NCBI GenBank assembly: GCA_025667525.1
Contig: CM046877.1
Location: 297,906,364 to 297,970,363, forward strand
Reading direction: 5' to 3'
DNA length: 64,000 nucleotides
From: Glebionis coronaria
Lineage: Eukaryota; Streptophyta; Magnoliopsida; Asterales; Asteraceae
Part shown: positions 43,879-55,206 of the stretch, one piece after another
How the letters are laid out: each line of letters starts with the position of its first letter
Position numbering within the stretch: position 1 is the stretch's first letter
Position numbers and translations under genes: made by a program
The notes under the pieces: model-generated
Databases searched by the model: none
What the model saw: only the letters and a program-made list of their open reading frames with translations
Told to the model about the DNA's origin: nothing

Positions 43879-45306
43879 TCATTGGTCCTTAGGGAAAATT
43901 ATGAAAACCGGCATATTGGAATAAAATCCATAATAAAGCACGATGTTGGGGTCAAAGATCACAGCCTCGTTGTCGGATGACAAACGAAAGGATGAAACTC
44001 CAACACAAATCTCTAAAAATAGATAGTAGTCACAAATCACGAAATGGATATAGCATGCTCCCCGAGATAAACTTGCACCAAGATGATCAAAAAGTTTTTT
44101 AATTATTGCATCGGTGAAAGGCCGAGATTTCCCTAAATCAATGATTCTGGGGTCGAATACCTCGTCCTCGGGAGAGAAAGGAATAGACAACACGGTGTCA
44201 TCCCCCCATGCTAATCTAAAATCATAGAAAGAAATTGGTAATGGTGGGATAAAAGTCTCAACCATAGTGGTATCAACTTGCATGACTTTGTTGACCTTAT
44301 TACTCTTATGAATGTGAACAAATGGGTCATGGTACTCAAAATGAGTCGCATGAAAAACCCGCACATTAAGATCAAAGCGAGTGGGAAAGAGAATTGGAGT
44401 AAAAATAATTTCTCTCTCCGGGTCAACATTATCATCATCATAAATCAGGTGATCAAACAAAGGGTTTTCAACACCGTCATTAGAAACATTCTCAAATTCC
44501 GAAGGAATGTCTATGGAAAGTAACTCATCAAACGCCTTAACGAAGAGCTCGTCATCACAAAGGTTGTGAGATGAAGGAGATATGATGCTCTCAAAATCCT
44601 CTTGAAACAATGGATTATTGTTCATTGAAACTTCAAAGAGTGGATTCGAGTAAGTCACATAAGTGTCATCAATCTTATCATCAAAAGAAATATCCGACAA
44701 AGTATCAAGTGTGTCACACTCGGATACAAGATCATCATTCTCATTAGAAGGAAGTTCATCGGAGAACTCCTCGAGAATGGCAGGTAAAACATGAGGATCA
44801 CGCTCGATCTCGAGATCGAAAACGTCTTCACTTCCCCGTGGAAGTGGATCAACAAGTTCATCGACGAACTTATCTAACAAATAGTCACTAACCTCACTCT
44901 GTGTGAAGTTATGAATCAAAGGCTCTTCAAATGAAGATTGTGCCTTAGGATCATTAAGTTGGTCCTTCGAAGAGAATGAAAATGAGTCCATTTTCAACGA
45001 TTTTTCAATTAAAGCAATATCTCCCTCGGGATCTAAATTATCATTATCAAACTCACTAGCATCGAATGGTGCACTAAGTTTATCATCAATTTCCTTATCA
45101 ATCTTAGAACTATCATCATCCTCGAGTGGAGTGAGTGGAGATGAGGTAATATTACAACACGTTTCAACAAAACAAGCATCTCGCTTTGAAATTAACTTTT
45201 CTTCTTCACGAAATGAGGGTTCCATAATTGGCCAAACACCCTTGTAAAAGAGAGATCCCTTGTTTGTGTTACTTTCAATAGTTTTAACAAGTTTTGCACT
45301 TTCCAC
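43879..45306 (-). CDS. Post-protease acidic tail of NA2, unknown function
   Basis: 475 codons, fully open, very rich in Asp, Glu, Ser, Leu and Phe, with repeated short patterns such as NPLF and DELF. It follows the protease through one frame change near 45300. The last 110 residues carry EDEVFDPRI, GKSRPFTDAI, GASLSRGA, a hydrophobic stretch and a second FDPNI, matching the end of the NA1 tail. The long acidic middle part (about residues 60-320) is mostly absent from NA1. A 475-codon frame staying open in an otherwise mutated element suggests a retained role. Function unknown. Confidence 0.78.
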   Translation of the reverse strand: MESAKLVKTIESNTNKGSLFYKGVWPIMEPSFREEEKLISKRDACFVETCCNITSSPLTPLEDDDSSKIDKEIDDKLSAPFDASEFDNDNLDPEGDIALIEKSLKMDSFSFSSKDQLNDPKAQSSFEEPLIHNFTQSEVSDYLLDKFVDELVDPLPRGSEDVFDLEIERDPHVLPAILEEFSDELPSNENDDLVSECDTLDTLSDISFDDKIDDTYVTYSNPLFEVSMNNNPLFQEDFESIISPSSHNLCDDELFVKAFDELLSIDIPSEFENVSNDGVENPLFDHLIYDDDNVDPEREIIFTPILFPTRFDLNVRVFHATHFEYHDPFVHIHKSNKVNKVMQVDTTMVETFIPPLPISFYDFRLAWGDDTVLSIPFSPEDEVFDPRIIDLGKSRPFTDAIIKKLFDHLGASLSRGACYIHFVICDYYLFLEICVGVSSFRLSSDNEAVIFDPNIVLYYGFYSNMPVFIIFPKDQ

Positions 45307-45722
45307 TTTCTTAGAAACAAATTTTGGAATTCTTCCAGTTTGAAAACAATATTTTTATCCCCATAAAACAATTGTATCTCCTCTTTTCTCATATCAACTT
45401 GAACTTGAGCCGTGCACAAAAATGGTCGTCCTAAAATTATAGGCACACGAGGATTGGTCTCATAATCGACGATTGCAAAATCGGCAAGGTAAATGAACTC
45501 CCCCACTCTAAAAAGTACATCTTCCGCTATACCAACCGGGTGGGCGGTGGTTCCATTAGCAAGCTCAATGATCATTCGAGTGGGAGTAAGTGGGAAATAG
45601 TCAAGAGTCTTCCATATGGATAAGTGAATTAAGTTAATGCTAGCTCTTAGATCGGCTAGAGCTTTGCATACCTCAAACCCTTTGAAAATACAAGGTATCA
45701 AGAATTGGCCCGGATCTCCATA
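45192..45722 (-). pseudogene. Aspartic protease of NA2, active site altered
   Basis: Open from 45701 to 45192. The motif expected as ADLGAS reads ADLRAS, so the Gly next to the catalytic Asp is Arg, which should impair or abolish activity. The rest of the fold is kept (FAIVDYETNPRVPIILGRPFL). A TAA just upstream (45723-45725) separates it from gag. Confidence 0.82.
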
Positions 45723-47341
45723 TTACTCGGGATAGAAATCAAAGAAAACCGCGGAACTATTCGTATTAAAAGTAGCCTTGGTAACAACTAGAAAGGTTTC
45801 TTTAGGTGGAGGATCACACTCGATCACTTCTTCTAAATTGTCATAATCGTCATAAACGGTCATGGCCTTAATCTCTCCCCTCGGGTTTGGAATGGTGTTG
45901 CTAGGTAAGCCACCCGAAGAAGACGAAGGTTTGGACATAAATCCCTCAAACATCGAAAGCAATTTGTTCTCAAACTTAGTTAGATTTCCCTCCATACGGT
46001 TTGGGTTTTGCTCTAATCTTTGTTCCATTCGGTTTTGACTTTGCTCCAAACTTTGTTGCATACGGTTTTGGTTAAGCTCAATCTTGTTATTTTGCCCCTT
46101 GATCGTGTTTTGAAATTCATTATTCAAAGTATTAATTTGTCCTTGAAAAATGTTTTGAAAAGCTTTCAAATTTGCCTCATTCGTTTTGATGTAGCTTGAC
46201 AAATCATTTTGGTTCTTGTTTTGAAAACCTTGATTGTTTTGATTAGAATGAAATCCATTTCCTTGATTGAAATTCCCTTGGTTACCACGGTTAAAATTAT
46301 TCCCATTATTTCCATTGTTGTACCTATTTTGAACCGGTGGAAAACCCGGTTGAGCAACATGATTTTGACGAGGAGCTTGACCGTTAGGGCCATAAGTTCC
46401 CGTTGCAGCATAAGCACTAGCTTGATCAAACCCCGTGGTTGAACAAGCATAAATCGGATGTGCTCCACCACATGATACACAAAAATTCTCAACCATATCA
46501 ATTGTTCCATGAGGATTCTTCCTAATCTCATTCAAAATCGTGTCAATCTTAGAGTCCAATCTAGCAATCTCGGTATTAGATGAATTCACATTGGAAACAA
46601 TCGGTGTGTTTCCTGAATATTGCACTCTAGACTTATTTTCAATGATACCTCACACGTCTCTCGGAGTTTTTCTTAAAAGATTACCACCCACGACGGCATT
46701 TAAATAATCTTGTTCAACCATATTAATTCCATTATAAAAAGTATTGATTTTGTGTAATTCCAAGAAACCGTGGTGTGGACATTGTCTTAACAAATCTTTA
46801 AACCTTCCCAAGCAACTCCAAACGATTCATGCACTTTTTGTTCAAATCTAGTGATCTCATTCTTAAAGTGGGTTGTTTTAGCTGGTTGAAAGAAATAATT
46901 CATAAACTTAGACACTAAATCATCCCATGTCAAAATCAAACCCGGTGGTTCTTTTTCATACCAAAGCTTAGTGTTACCCTCGAGCGAGTACGGAAAAAGC
47001 ATGAGCTTAATCGTGTCATTCGGCACATCACTAAACTTGAGAGTCGAGGTAATACGAAGAAAATTCCGAATGTGAGAGTGCGGGTTATCGGTCTCATTGC
47101 CACGAAATTGGTCGGCACGAATGAGTGATAAAAGTCCTGTCTTAATCTCATAATGATCCGACAAAATAGCCGACACAACGATTGCTTCCCCATACCTTTC
47201 GGTGGGTGCACGGAGCAATTCCTCCATTGTTTGATTATCGGCCATATCTACAACAATTGGTGGAAGCTCAGGTTCCACTATTCGTTGTTGACGATTTCTA
47301 ATTCTACGAGGAATGTCTTCAAGCCTATCGTGACCAATCAA
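45723..47341 (-). pseudogene. Gag of NA2
   Basis: Two open parts. 47341-46787 carries MEELLRAPTERYGEA and the gag core (LWYEKEPPGLILTWDDL). It is cut off by a 1-nt loss near 46805. 46625-45723 carries the zinc-knuckle-like motif CVSCGGAHPIYAC (intact C-x2-C-x3-H-x4-C), an Asn/Gln-rich stretch and a heptad-like QNRMEQ/QNRMQQ repeat. A TGA (Trp in relatives) lies near 46650. No ATG is obvious at the N-terminus, so the start is uncertain. Confidence 0.8.
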
Positions 47342-48014
47342 AAGTCGAGTAGATCGTAATTGAATAAACCAACGTGACGAGAATTTTAGAGGGTCGAAGA
47401 AAAGAAATCAGATTAGAAGAAGATTATTTTTGGTATTTTATTTGGTATTTCTCAATCAAAAAGATTGATAATAACAAGGAATAAGGATAATTACTATGGA
47501 AGTAATCTACCCTCGGTCGAATTTGAAACGATAGGTGAAAACCTAAACGTCTCGAGGTTCAATAATTAAACTACAAAAATAAGATATAATACTACTTGAG
47601 TCGGCAAACCAATAATCGGTCGTCCCTCTCAATATACGCACAAGCAAGCGGGGAATCGAGGTGGCACAAAGCACTTAAAAACCTTTTTCCTTAGACGGCC
47701 TTTTATAGCTCGTCGCCTTATACCCACCTTATAGTTTATATAAATCAAGTTCAAACTTTTTATTAGTATTTATCTATTTTGCCTTTTATTTTTGTTTTGG
47801 ATTCGAATACAATAGCTAGGTGATGAAATCCCAACTAAGGTCTTATTTGGAAATAGGTAAATATATTGTTCTACGTAATATAATATAGTAATCACAAAAA
47901 ACACGAAAAACGATACATACTATAATAATAGAAAAATAACAAAACTTTCTGAGGACGGAAAGGGTCTTCAAATCAACGATCAACAAATTTCCACAAGACG
48001 AATCGTACACTAGA
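47342..48014 (-). other. 5' leader of NA2, no gene
   Basis: About 670 bases between gag and primer site. Resembles the NA1 leader in reverse complement (TAAGGCGACGAGCTATAAAAGG, CCTCGATTCCCCGC). No coding region. Confidence 0.65.
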
Positions 48015-48032
48015 TCCCCGGCAGCGGCGCCA
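48015..48032 (-). promoter_or_regulatory. Primer-binding site of NA2 (tRNA-Asp type)
   Basis: The minus strand reads TGGCGCCGCTGCCGGGGA, identical to the NA1 site. Confidence 0.9.
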
Positions 48033-48039
48033 AAATTTT

Positions 48040-51016
48040 TGATGTATCGAGAAAGTGTCGGTATATTTTAGTTAGATACGATATAGGGCGAATTTAGGAA
48101 ATTACCCTTAGGAAAAGATAATAAGCCATAAATAAGCCAAAGACGAATATAATTAAACACGTGAATGATTCAAGTTCGTTGTACACGAGGATCAAGTGAA
48201 TTTGAGACGTTTTGTTTCAATTTGGACGATCGATTTGAATTGGTTTCCGGTTTTTAATCTAAAATTACTCCTACAATTTTAAACCTAAGTGCATGAATCG
48301 TTCCCCGATAATTAATCTAAAAGACAATTACTAAAATTTAAAACTATTTAAAATTTAAACTATTTAAAATCCATTAAAAACTTATCTATTTAATTAAAAT
48401 TACTTTTACACTATTTAAAACTTTATTTAAACTAATTTAAAAACTAATTAAAATCTTTAAACTAATTAAATCTATTTAAAATTAACTTTTACTTTTTTAA
48501 AGAACAAATCTATTTAATAACTATTTTTATTAAAATCTAAATTAATAGAAATCTAATTTATTTAAAAACTAATTTTTATAACAATTTAAATTTCTAAAAT
48601 AAAATATATTTTATTTTGTATTGATATTATTTATTATTTTTAAAACTATATAAATAAAATGATTTTAAATTTAAACAAAATTAAAACTATGTATTTTAAA
48701 TCAACTAATAGGCTGACAGCTTAATGAATAACCCTATATTAATTGCTAAGACATAGTTATAACCAAAACAAGAAGCTAGCAGAGATGGTAAGTGCGTTTG
48801 GCCCATGACCAGGAGGTCATGGGTTCGAGTCCCTTTGAGGACATTTTTGGATGATTATTTTTATGGACTATTAAACGTTAAGATTGCTAGTCACAGGAGT
48901 GACTTGTGATGAATATTAGTGGAGTGATGAAAAATCAACTTTAAACTATCAGACTAAATGAGTCTGATAGTATTTATAATTCAGCAAACAAACAATATCA
49001 GCAAAGTTACTACTATATATTAGTAAGATAAGTAACAAGTAAAAGCTAATATCAGATTAAATTACAAGCAAATAAGAACCAAATTATAAACTCACATCTC
49101 ATCACAGGAAAGTAACAAATAAATCAGCTCAGATATTAAAACTAAAATAGCAGACTAAATGCAAATATCAAACTTCAGCTTATAAATCTCAAATTAATCC
49201 CAACCTCCGAGCATAGTTTTTAACAGATAAAAACTAGTAGATAAAACTAGTGAAGCAGATTACACCAAGTTCAATTAACATCAGCAAAAGGCTTGCATTT
49301 CAAAACTCTCATTTATCAGTTTTATCAAAAACCTCTATTTAAAACAGACTGAAAAAATAGTAAGCTTATCAAAACACTTATTCAGATTCATTAGCAGTAA
49401 ACTTAAGCAAAACTACACAAAAACAGATTAAATTATCAACCATAGATAAAAGATAACCAAACAGATTCAATAAAACCTATATCATAATCCTACAACCCTA
49501 ATCCATTAATCATTTAATTCATAAAATCAAGCAAACAGATTCATCTAAAATTAAAATAACAAGAAAATTAAATTGTATCAAACCTGTTGGAGAAATCCTT
49601 TGAGAAGTAGATCAGCGCTGAGTTGTCTATTAAACTCGAATCACCACCATCATTTACCACCATTGGAACCCACTCCATATGAACAACCATTATCAATCTT
49701 CCCACGAACCATCAAGTCAAACATCTCGAACCATTCAAGGATTCAAGAACAAGTGATTGTTTATATTAAACTTTCAGTGGGAAAGTTTATCCCCAAATTT
49801 CATTTTAATTAATTGATTAAAGCTATAAATTTAACTCAATCAATTAATTCACAAGTTATGATAATATAGATTTATAAGAGAAATATAGCAATTAACTTTG
49901 AATAATATTAAAAACAAGACAATCGAACCCCAAAATTAAACTTTTTATTAATATAGAAAGCAAATTACAATACCATAGAAAAAAAGACAATAATTTTCCT
50001 AAACCTATTTAAACAGAATAACTTTAAAAATAAAAAATGGGATAAAGATTACAGAAAATATGGGGGTTTTTATAGCCAACCCCAAGGCTTGTTGGTGAGG
50101 GTTTGTTGAGGAGAATAATCCATCTTGATCGTTGATTTAGCATATTTCTTCTTTCCTTTGATCTCACGGCTGTAAATACACATACTAGCACACGGATCGC
50201 CAACGTGGCAATCAAGTGTGCTAGTTGTGCTTCTTGTAAGCTTAGTTGTCAATTATCGATTGGAGGATGATGATAGATGAGGTATCTCGACCAATCAGAG
50301 CAGGGGAAGGAGCCACGTCATACAAAGTAGGGGCATCTTCTTGATCCGGTTTTCTTGGGAATTAATTAAAGAGCGTGTAACACCACGTGCTTTTAACCAA
50401 AAAGCCCCAAAAAATGATCTAGGTTTAGGGTTGATAGGAATAGTTGTCTGGCTATTTGGTTTGAGGTGAGAGATGATGAAACATAGTTATTATCGAAGAG
50501 TAAATGGGGTGTATGTGGTGTGAGTGGGTTTATAGTTTGACCAAAAAGACAATGAAAACGTTTATATCTTTTCATGTTTTGACATAATGGATCTTTTAAA
50601 AGCCCATATTAATTCAATCTTTTCATAGTAACTCATTTGTAACTTGGGCTTGGGCTCAACTAACTCTATCCGTCTCATAATTTTTCAACTTGGGCCTTTG
50701 ATAGGCTTGTAACCCATTTATCAAATAATACATATTCTTCAAATGGGATTTTGAGCCCATTTACCAAATGTGGGACCCACAAGCCCAAATAATTTCATTA
50801 ATATTAAATCCACTAAAAACGGACTTGATTTTGGCTTCCTTGATCTTTTCTTCAAACTCGTGTCGATTTTGCCAAATTTTGCGAACTTCGGTACCTACAC
50901 ACATTAAACAACAAAAACACATATACAAGGCAATATTCATTGGTTTTATGCATTTATTGTTTGTTTTTAGATACAAATGATATGAGTAAAATCACTCATA
51001 TAAAAAAACCATATCA
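48040..51016 (-). repeat. 5' LTR of NA2
   Basis: 2.98 kb. On the minus strand it starts TGATATGGTTTTTTTATATG (51016) and ends TACATCA at 48040, next to the primer site. The first 250 bp follow the NA1 LTR plan (a palindrome-like start, ATGCATAAAA, TGTGTAGGTAC). The remainder is too diverged to align by eye. The stretch 48290-48700 is extremely AT-rich. A possible TATA box (CTATAAACC, minus) lies at about 50528-50536. No gene except the tRNA-like segment. Confidence 0.8.
48771..48843 (+). ncRNA. tRNA-derived segment (SINE head or decayed tRNA-Met-like gene)
   Basis: Contains a box A-like TAGCAGAGATGGTAAGTGCG and a box B-like GGTTCGAGTCC at tRNA spacing. TTTGG and CCAGG can form an anticodon stem around a 7-base loop with CAT. 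The base before the anticodon is C rather than T and the acceptor stem does not pair, so it is not a working tRNA. It fits the promoter head of a SINE, but I could not define a tail or duplications. Confidence 0.5.
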
Positions 51017-51362
51017 CTATTAAGAGTGATCGTATTAATATATTGAGGCTTGAACGTTTGGTTATTTCTATTGTTCTTCTTATATATAATAATTGGTTTC
51101 CGCACTGTCTTTGTATCGTGATCAATGTTTCAAAGATCCTTCAAGAAGTAAACCCAACAAACTCGGACCATGCATCTATTACTTCATAATGAACAATCAA
51201 ACCTGTCGCCAAGGTTTCCATTACCAATGCTAATACCTTCACTCTAGTTTTTGTTTCAAATATAACCTCGCTGTTTAAACTCAAATCATTTTAAATAATT
51301 AATTATATTATCCAAAAAATAGATTTCACAATTAAAAAACAAATACATGTATTTTACCTTGG
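51017..51362. other. Unassigned intergenic sequence
   Basis: Non-coding, not recognisably LTR-related; lies right of the NA2 LTR and left of the acidic gene-like frames. I see nothing specific in it. Confidence 0.5.
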
Positions 51363-52314
51363 TTACAAAATCATTGCAAATAATGTAAGTCCGATAAGAA
51401 TTTCATCACTTTCAAGATAGTCTTTAGGATTTATTGATATAAGCTCATAATTTGATTTGTAAAACTCTCCCTTATAATCCGAATCAGAATCTTCTGTTAC
51501 ATCTCTATCTGCACCAAAGTCTTTCTCTTCGTCCTCTGAATTGGAATCTTCTGTATGTATGATTTCTGGTGTATCATTTTGTTTCTCTGTATTCTATTTA
51601 AAATTAGGAAAATATGTTAAAAATAATTCAAGAATTCAATGAGAATGAATTATATAATAAAAAATGTTATTATATAATACTTACCTCATCTGGCAACAAA
51701 ATATTTAATGGATCAGGCTGACAAACATTATACATAACAATAACTAGCCTATTAGATTCTTCATCTTCTTTTTGCGATGTTTGAGCACTCACGTTCTTTT
51801 GTATCCTTCTTCTGCAAATTTTTATCATCGTTTTCTTCATGTTTTCCTCTTCCTCTTTTCCTTCAATAATTTTATATTGTGTCAATTGTAACAATTCATA
51901 ACCATCTAACTATTAATTTGAAATAAATATTGTCAAATAAAAATATTATTAAAATATTACCGACCTTTATCTTCTGCTTTGTTTTCAATCTTCTCAGTGT
52001 CTTCGGATTCTTCTTCCATATTATCTGAGTCCTTATTAACGTCATATTTCTCTTGAACTTCATCCATCTCAACAACATTCTTCTTAATCTTACCATCATC
52101 ATAATTACCGTTATTTTTCACATCATTTTTCACATCATTTTTCATAGAATCAGATTCCTTATCTCTTTGTTCTTCTTTTCCTTCATTCCCTATTTGATTC
52201 TTCTTTCCAAAAATTGCTAAAAACACTTTTGGTAGTTTTTAAGCTCCTCATTATCTGGAAATTTCGAAATTCCTTCATTTAAAGTTGAATGTACATTCCT
52301 TATCTCTTGGGTCA
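51363..52314 (-). pseudogene. Unidentified acidic, multi-exon reading frame
   Basis: On the minus strand three open parts join through intron-like gaps. The first runs from an ATG at 52312-52314 (MTQEIRNVHSTLNEGISKF) and is frameshifted near 52237 before FGKKNQIGNEGKEEQ. The second is about 51905-51685, ending LNILLPDE at a clean donor GTAAGT. The third is 51593-51363, starting after TAAATAG and ending at TAA. The middle intron (51594-51684) is convincing; the first (51906-51964, 59 bp) is short for a plant. The product is dominated by Lys, Glu, Asp and Ser and has no domain I recognise. It could be a decayed host gene or the charged region of a DNA-transposon-associated gene. Confidence 0.4.
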
Positions 52315-52418
52315 TGTTGAAATAGCTTTTTTCAATCATTTGAACGTAGACCAGAGAATTATTAATTACTCAATAAGTTTCTTAATAATGTATAGACACT
52401 TTATACATATAAAGCAAG

Positions 52419-52803
52419 TGTTAAGATAAATAACTTATAGGAATGATACACGCGACTAATATAGGACAAGAAATAAAGATGAAGATTAAACCAAAAAAGA
52501 AAGATTAGATTAGATGAAGAAAAAGAGAAAAACAAAGATGGTTGTGAATTCCTAGTGAGAGAAACACATATGTTTCTCTCTCTACAATCTATGAAAAACA
52601 GAAGACACCCACCACAAATGAGGTTTCTTGGGCCTTTTATACTATACGTCTAATGTATGAAAGGCCTTCCTCATTTGTGAGTTCGGGATTAATTCCCGTT
52701 ACATACATAACATTATGTTAGAACTCTCAACACCGTTAAGTAGAATTTTCTACGAGCTTCGCAATGGTATATTATATGACCATCACTTTAAATACTTCTA
52801 ACA
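52419..52803 (-). repeat. 3' LTR of Cop2
   Basis: 385 bp with ends TGTTA and TAACA. A TATA box on the minus strand (TATAAAAGG, 52633-52641) and a TCTCTCTCTA tract near 52570 parallel the Cop1 LTR. The far boundary at 52419 is inferred from the terminal TGTTAAG only. Confidence 0.68.
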
Positions 52804-52818
52804 ATCTCCCCCTAAGGG
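52804..52818 (-). promoter_or_regulatory. Polypurine tract of Cop2
   Basis: The minus strand reads CCCCTTAGGGGGAGAT directly before the LTR start TGTTAGAAG; compare TTGGGGGAGAT in Cop1. Confidence 0.8.
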
Positions 52819-53603
52819 GTGGTCATGTAATATGTGACTTCACTTCTTTGGTGTTGTTGACTTTGAAGCTCGATGTATTGAGATTTCCTTCATTGTTCCT
52901 TTCATGACTTGTGATCTTGGATCTTGGATCTTGGATCTTTGATCTTTGCCTTGACTTGATCTTTAAGCTTTGCCATCTTGTGTTCTTGTGTCTTTCCCCA
53001 CATACTCAAACTTTGATTTGATATGAAAGCATGTTAACAATCTCCTTTGATCATCAGAGTAGCGGAAGTCTTTGTCTTTAGATGTTCTTGAGCTTTCTTC
53101 TTTTACATGAGCATGTGGTCTTGAATTACGACTCTTGAGGTTACTCCACCATTTTTATTCCTCTGGTTTCCCGTTATACAGTACGAATACTATACCTGTG
53201 ATTAGGTAAGTTCAATGAACTTCTTTGACAGGGTTTCTGGCTGTGGTAGCCGTTCTCAACACTTGAATATATCGAAAGATACTTCATAGCAAGGAGTGAA
53301 TCATGCAGTTCCATTCTGCTGATTAAGTCGTCAATTCAATTTCCTGGAACAAGTTTGAATCAATTAAGAATCAAACCATTGTTGCTTTCCAGTTGACACA
53401 AGTTTGATTCATATAGAATCTCAAAAGTTACCTGCCGTAGTGCTTTATGATGATGACACTAGAAAGATTTCCATTCGTCACTATGAATACTAAAAAGTAT
53501 TACTCTGAACGTTCTGGCAAGATCATAAAGATATTGCGTCGAGACCTGGAACGAGTTTGAATCAAGGAAGAATCAAAACACTGTTGCTTTCCAGTTAACA
53601 TAT
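52819..53603 (-). other. 3' non-coding region of Cop2, first part
   Basis: No gene. Contains a TTGGATC tandem run (52915-52940) and repeated blocks (GAATCAA, TTTCCAGTTGACA, GGATTTCC-type) shared with the Cop1 3' region in reverse complement. Confidence 0.6.
53599..53603. repeat. Target duplication of Cop1, left copy
   Basis: CATAT, repeated at 63308-63312. Confidence 0.88.
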
Positions 53604-53976
53604 TGTTAGCCTCAAAATATTGAGTCAAACAAGAATGTCCGGTCATAGGTTTCTATTGTAATATTTATTAGAACGTTGTAATAGATAGTTAAATAGTCTT
53701 GGTTCACGGGCTTGGATTTAAGCTACTTAAAGCCCAAAAGACAAGCCCGGTCTAAACAATATAGCCCATTATGGTTACATGTAAGCCTGGCTATATAAGG
53801 CCCTTCCTAGCATGTTAGGAAGGGTGGATGATCATTAGTACTCTTATTATTCTAATATAATATTCACCAAGTTAATTATCTCTCTCTCTACTTTCTCTCA
53901 CTACTTTCTCTCTCTAGGAATCCATCTCTTTTCATCTATTTTCTATCTATAATCATCATAATAATATGGGACAACA
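53604..53976 (+). repeat. 5' LTR of Cop1
   Basis: Ends TGTTAGCC and GGGACAACA. TATA box CTATATAAGG at 53791-53800, then a TCTCTCTC-rich stretch. Confidence 0.93.
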
Positions 53977-53978
53977 AT

Positions 53979-53993
53979 TGGTATCAATCGCCA
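53979..53993 (+). promoter_or_regulatory. Primer-binding site of Cop1
   Basis: TGGTATCAATCGCCA two bases after the LTR. The first eight bases match initiator Met tRNA; the rest is diverged. Confidence 0.65.
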
Positions 53994-55206
53994 CGGGGTA
54001 GATTGTGTTTGGTTGTTTGGTTTTGGTTTGATTCGGTTGACTTTTCCATATAAATCATCCCGAATTAAATTTATTTTTAGTATTTCGGGCTATAAATCTT
54101 GATATAACTCATTTATATCTATTTGGTAGGAATTTGGTTTGGTTTTTGTGGTAAAAATCGCAAGATTTTGAGGTGTTTGGATTCATTTTGGAGTTACGGT
54201 TTGTTCACTGTTTCAAGATCATTCCAAATTAAGATTTTAAGAAAAGGGTTAATTATTCCAAAAAAAGGATTTTCGGAAGGGTTAATTATTCCGAAATAAA
54301 AGTTTTTCGGATAAGGGTTTGTTATTCCGAAGATTGCTTTTTCCCTGAATTTAGTTTATTCCGAAAAAACTTGGATTCTGAAAAGGTCGTATTCTCCGAA
54401 AAAGCATCTATTCCGAAGAAGATTCCAAAAAAGTGATTATTCCGAAGAAGTGATAATTCTGAAAAAGTGATTATTCTGAAAAAGTGATTATTCCGAAGAA
54501 GCTCGTTTCTCTGAAAACATCAATATTCCGAAGAAGGTCATTTTTCTGAAAACATCAATATTCCGAAGAAGCTTGTTTCTCTGAAAAAAAATCAATATTT
54601 CAAAGAAGGTCATTTTTCTGAAAGCATCAATATTCCGAAGAAGCTTGTTTCTCTGAAAAAATCAATATTCCGAAGAAGGTCATTTTTCTGAAAACATCAA
54701 ATATTCCGAAGAAGCTCAATTCTCTGAAAATACCCCATTATTCCGAAAAAGGTCCAATTCTCTGATAATGTCCATTATTCCGAAAAATCCCAACTATTCT
54801 GAAAATGTCTGATGGTATTTTTGACTGAAGCATTTTTAGACTTAGCCACTATCTAGACTAGGTTCGGAACATCGTTTCCAAAAAAAAAAAAAAAACCATT
54901 TTAAAATTTCTGCCGGGAAAACCATTTTAAAATTTATTTTTTCCTAGACCATTTTTAGGCCATTTAAGCTTCGATTTCAAATTTTGGCGATGCGAAAAAT
55001 TTTTCGACCAAAAATTCAAATTTTCGGACCAAAATTCAAATTTTTAGGACAAATTTCAAATTTATTAGGTTTTATTTTTCATTAACATTTTCATTTTTCA
55101 AAAATTTTCCCTACTAGTTATTGGCTATTTCTAACTCATTTTCAAAATTTGGTGATTCATAATTTTTCGGTTTACCGTTTTATCGGACTGAGAATTTATT
55201 GTCGGA
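53994..55206 (+). other. 5' leader of Cop1, no gene
   Basis: 1.2 kb. Holds the ATTCCG array (54250-54810), a 15-base A run near 54880, and AAATTTTTCGACCAAAATTCAAATTT repeats near 55000. No coding region. Confidence 0.7.
54250..54810 (+). repeat. ATTCCG motif array in the Cop1 leader
   Basis: About 15-20 copies of TATTCCGAAGAAG alternating with TTCTCTGAAAA. In the middle they form a higher-order unit of about 70 bp (54480-54720). It starts about 450 bp after the TATA box, on the transcribed strand. Confidence 0.82.

Larger units (their letters stand above)
43812..51016 (-). mobile_element. Non-autonomous Athila-like element NA2 (gag-protease-tail), 3' end missing
   Basis: Minus strand: 5' LTR (48040-51016), tRNA-Asp-type primer site, gag, protease, a 475-codon tail and the beginning of the 3' untranslated region, which breaks off at about 43812 against a foreign LTR. 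As in NA1, no RT, RNase H or integrase is present, although tail and untranslated region run on where they would be. NA1 and NA2 differ strongly in sequence but not in plan. Confidence 0.87.

Noticed and set aside
48771..48843. Functional tRNA-Met gene
   Set aside because: Acceptor stem does not pair, the base before the anticodon is C instead of T, and the D-arm is one base short.
50024..50980. Short ORFs of 60-71 codons within the NA2 5' LTR
   Set aside because: No domain, no agreement with other LTRs of the group; expected by chance.
54250..54810. CRISPR-like array
   Set aside because: Plant nuclear retrotransposon context, irregular units, no cas genes; better seen as a leader motif array.
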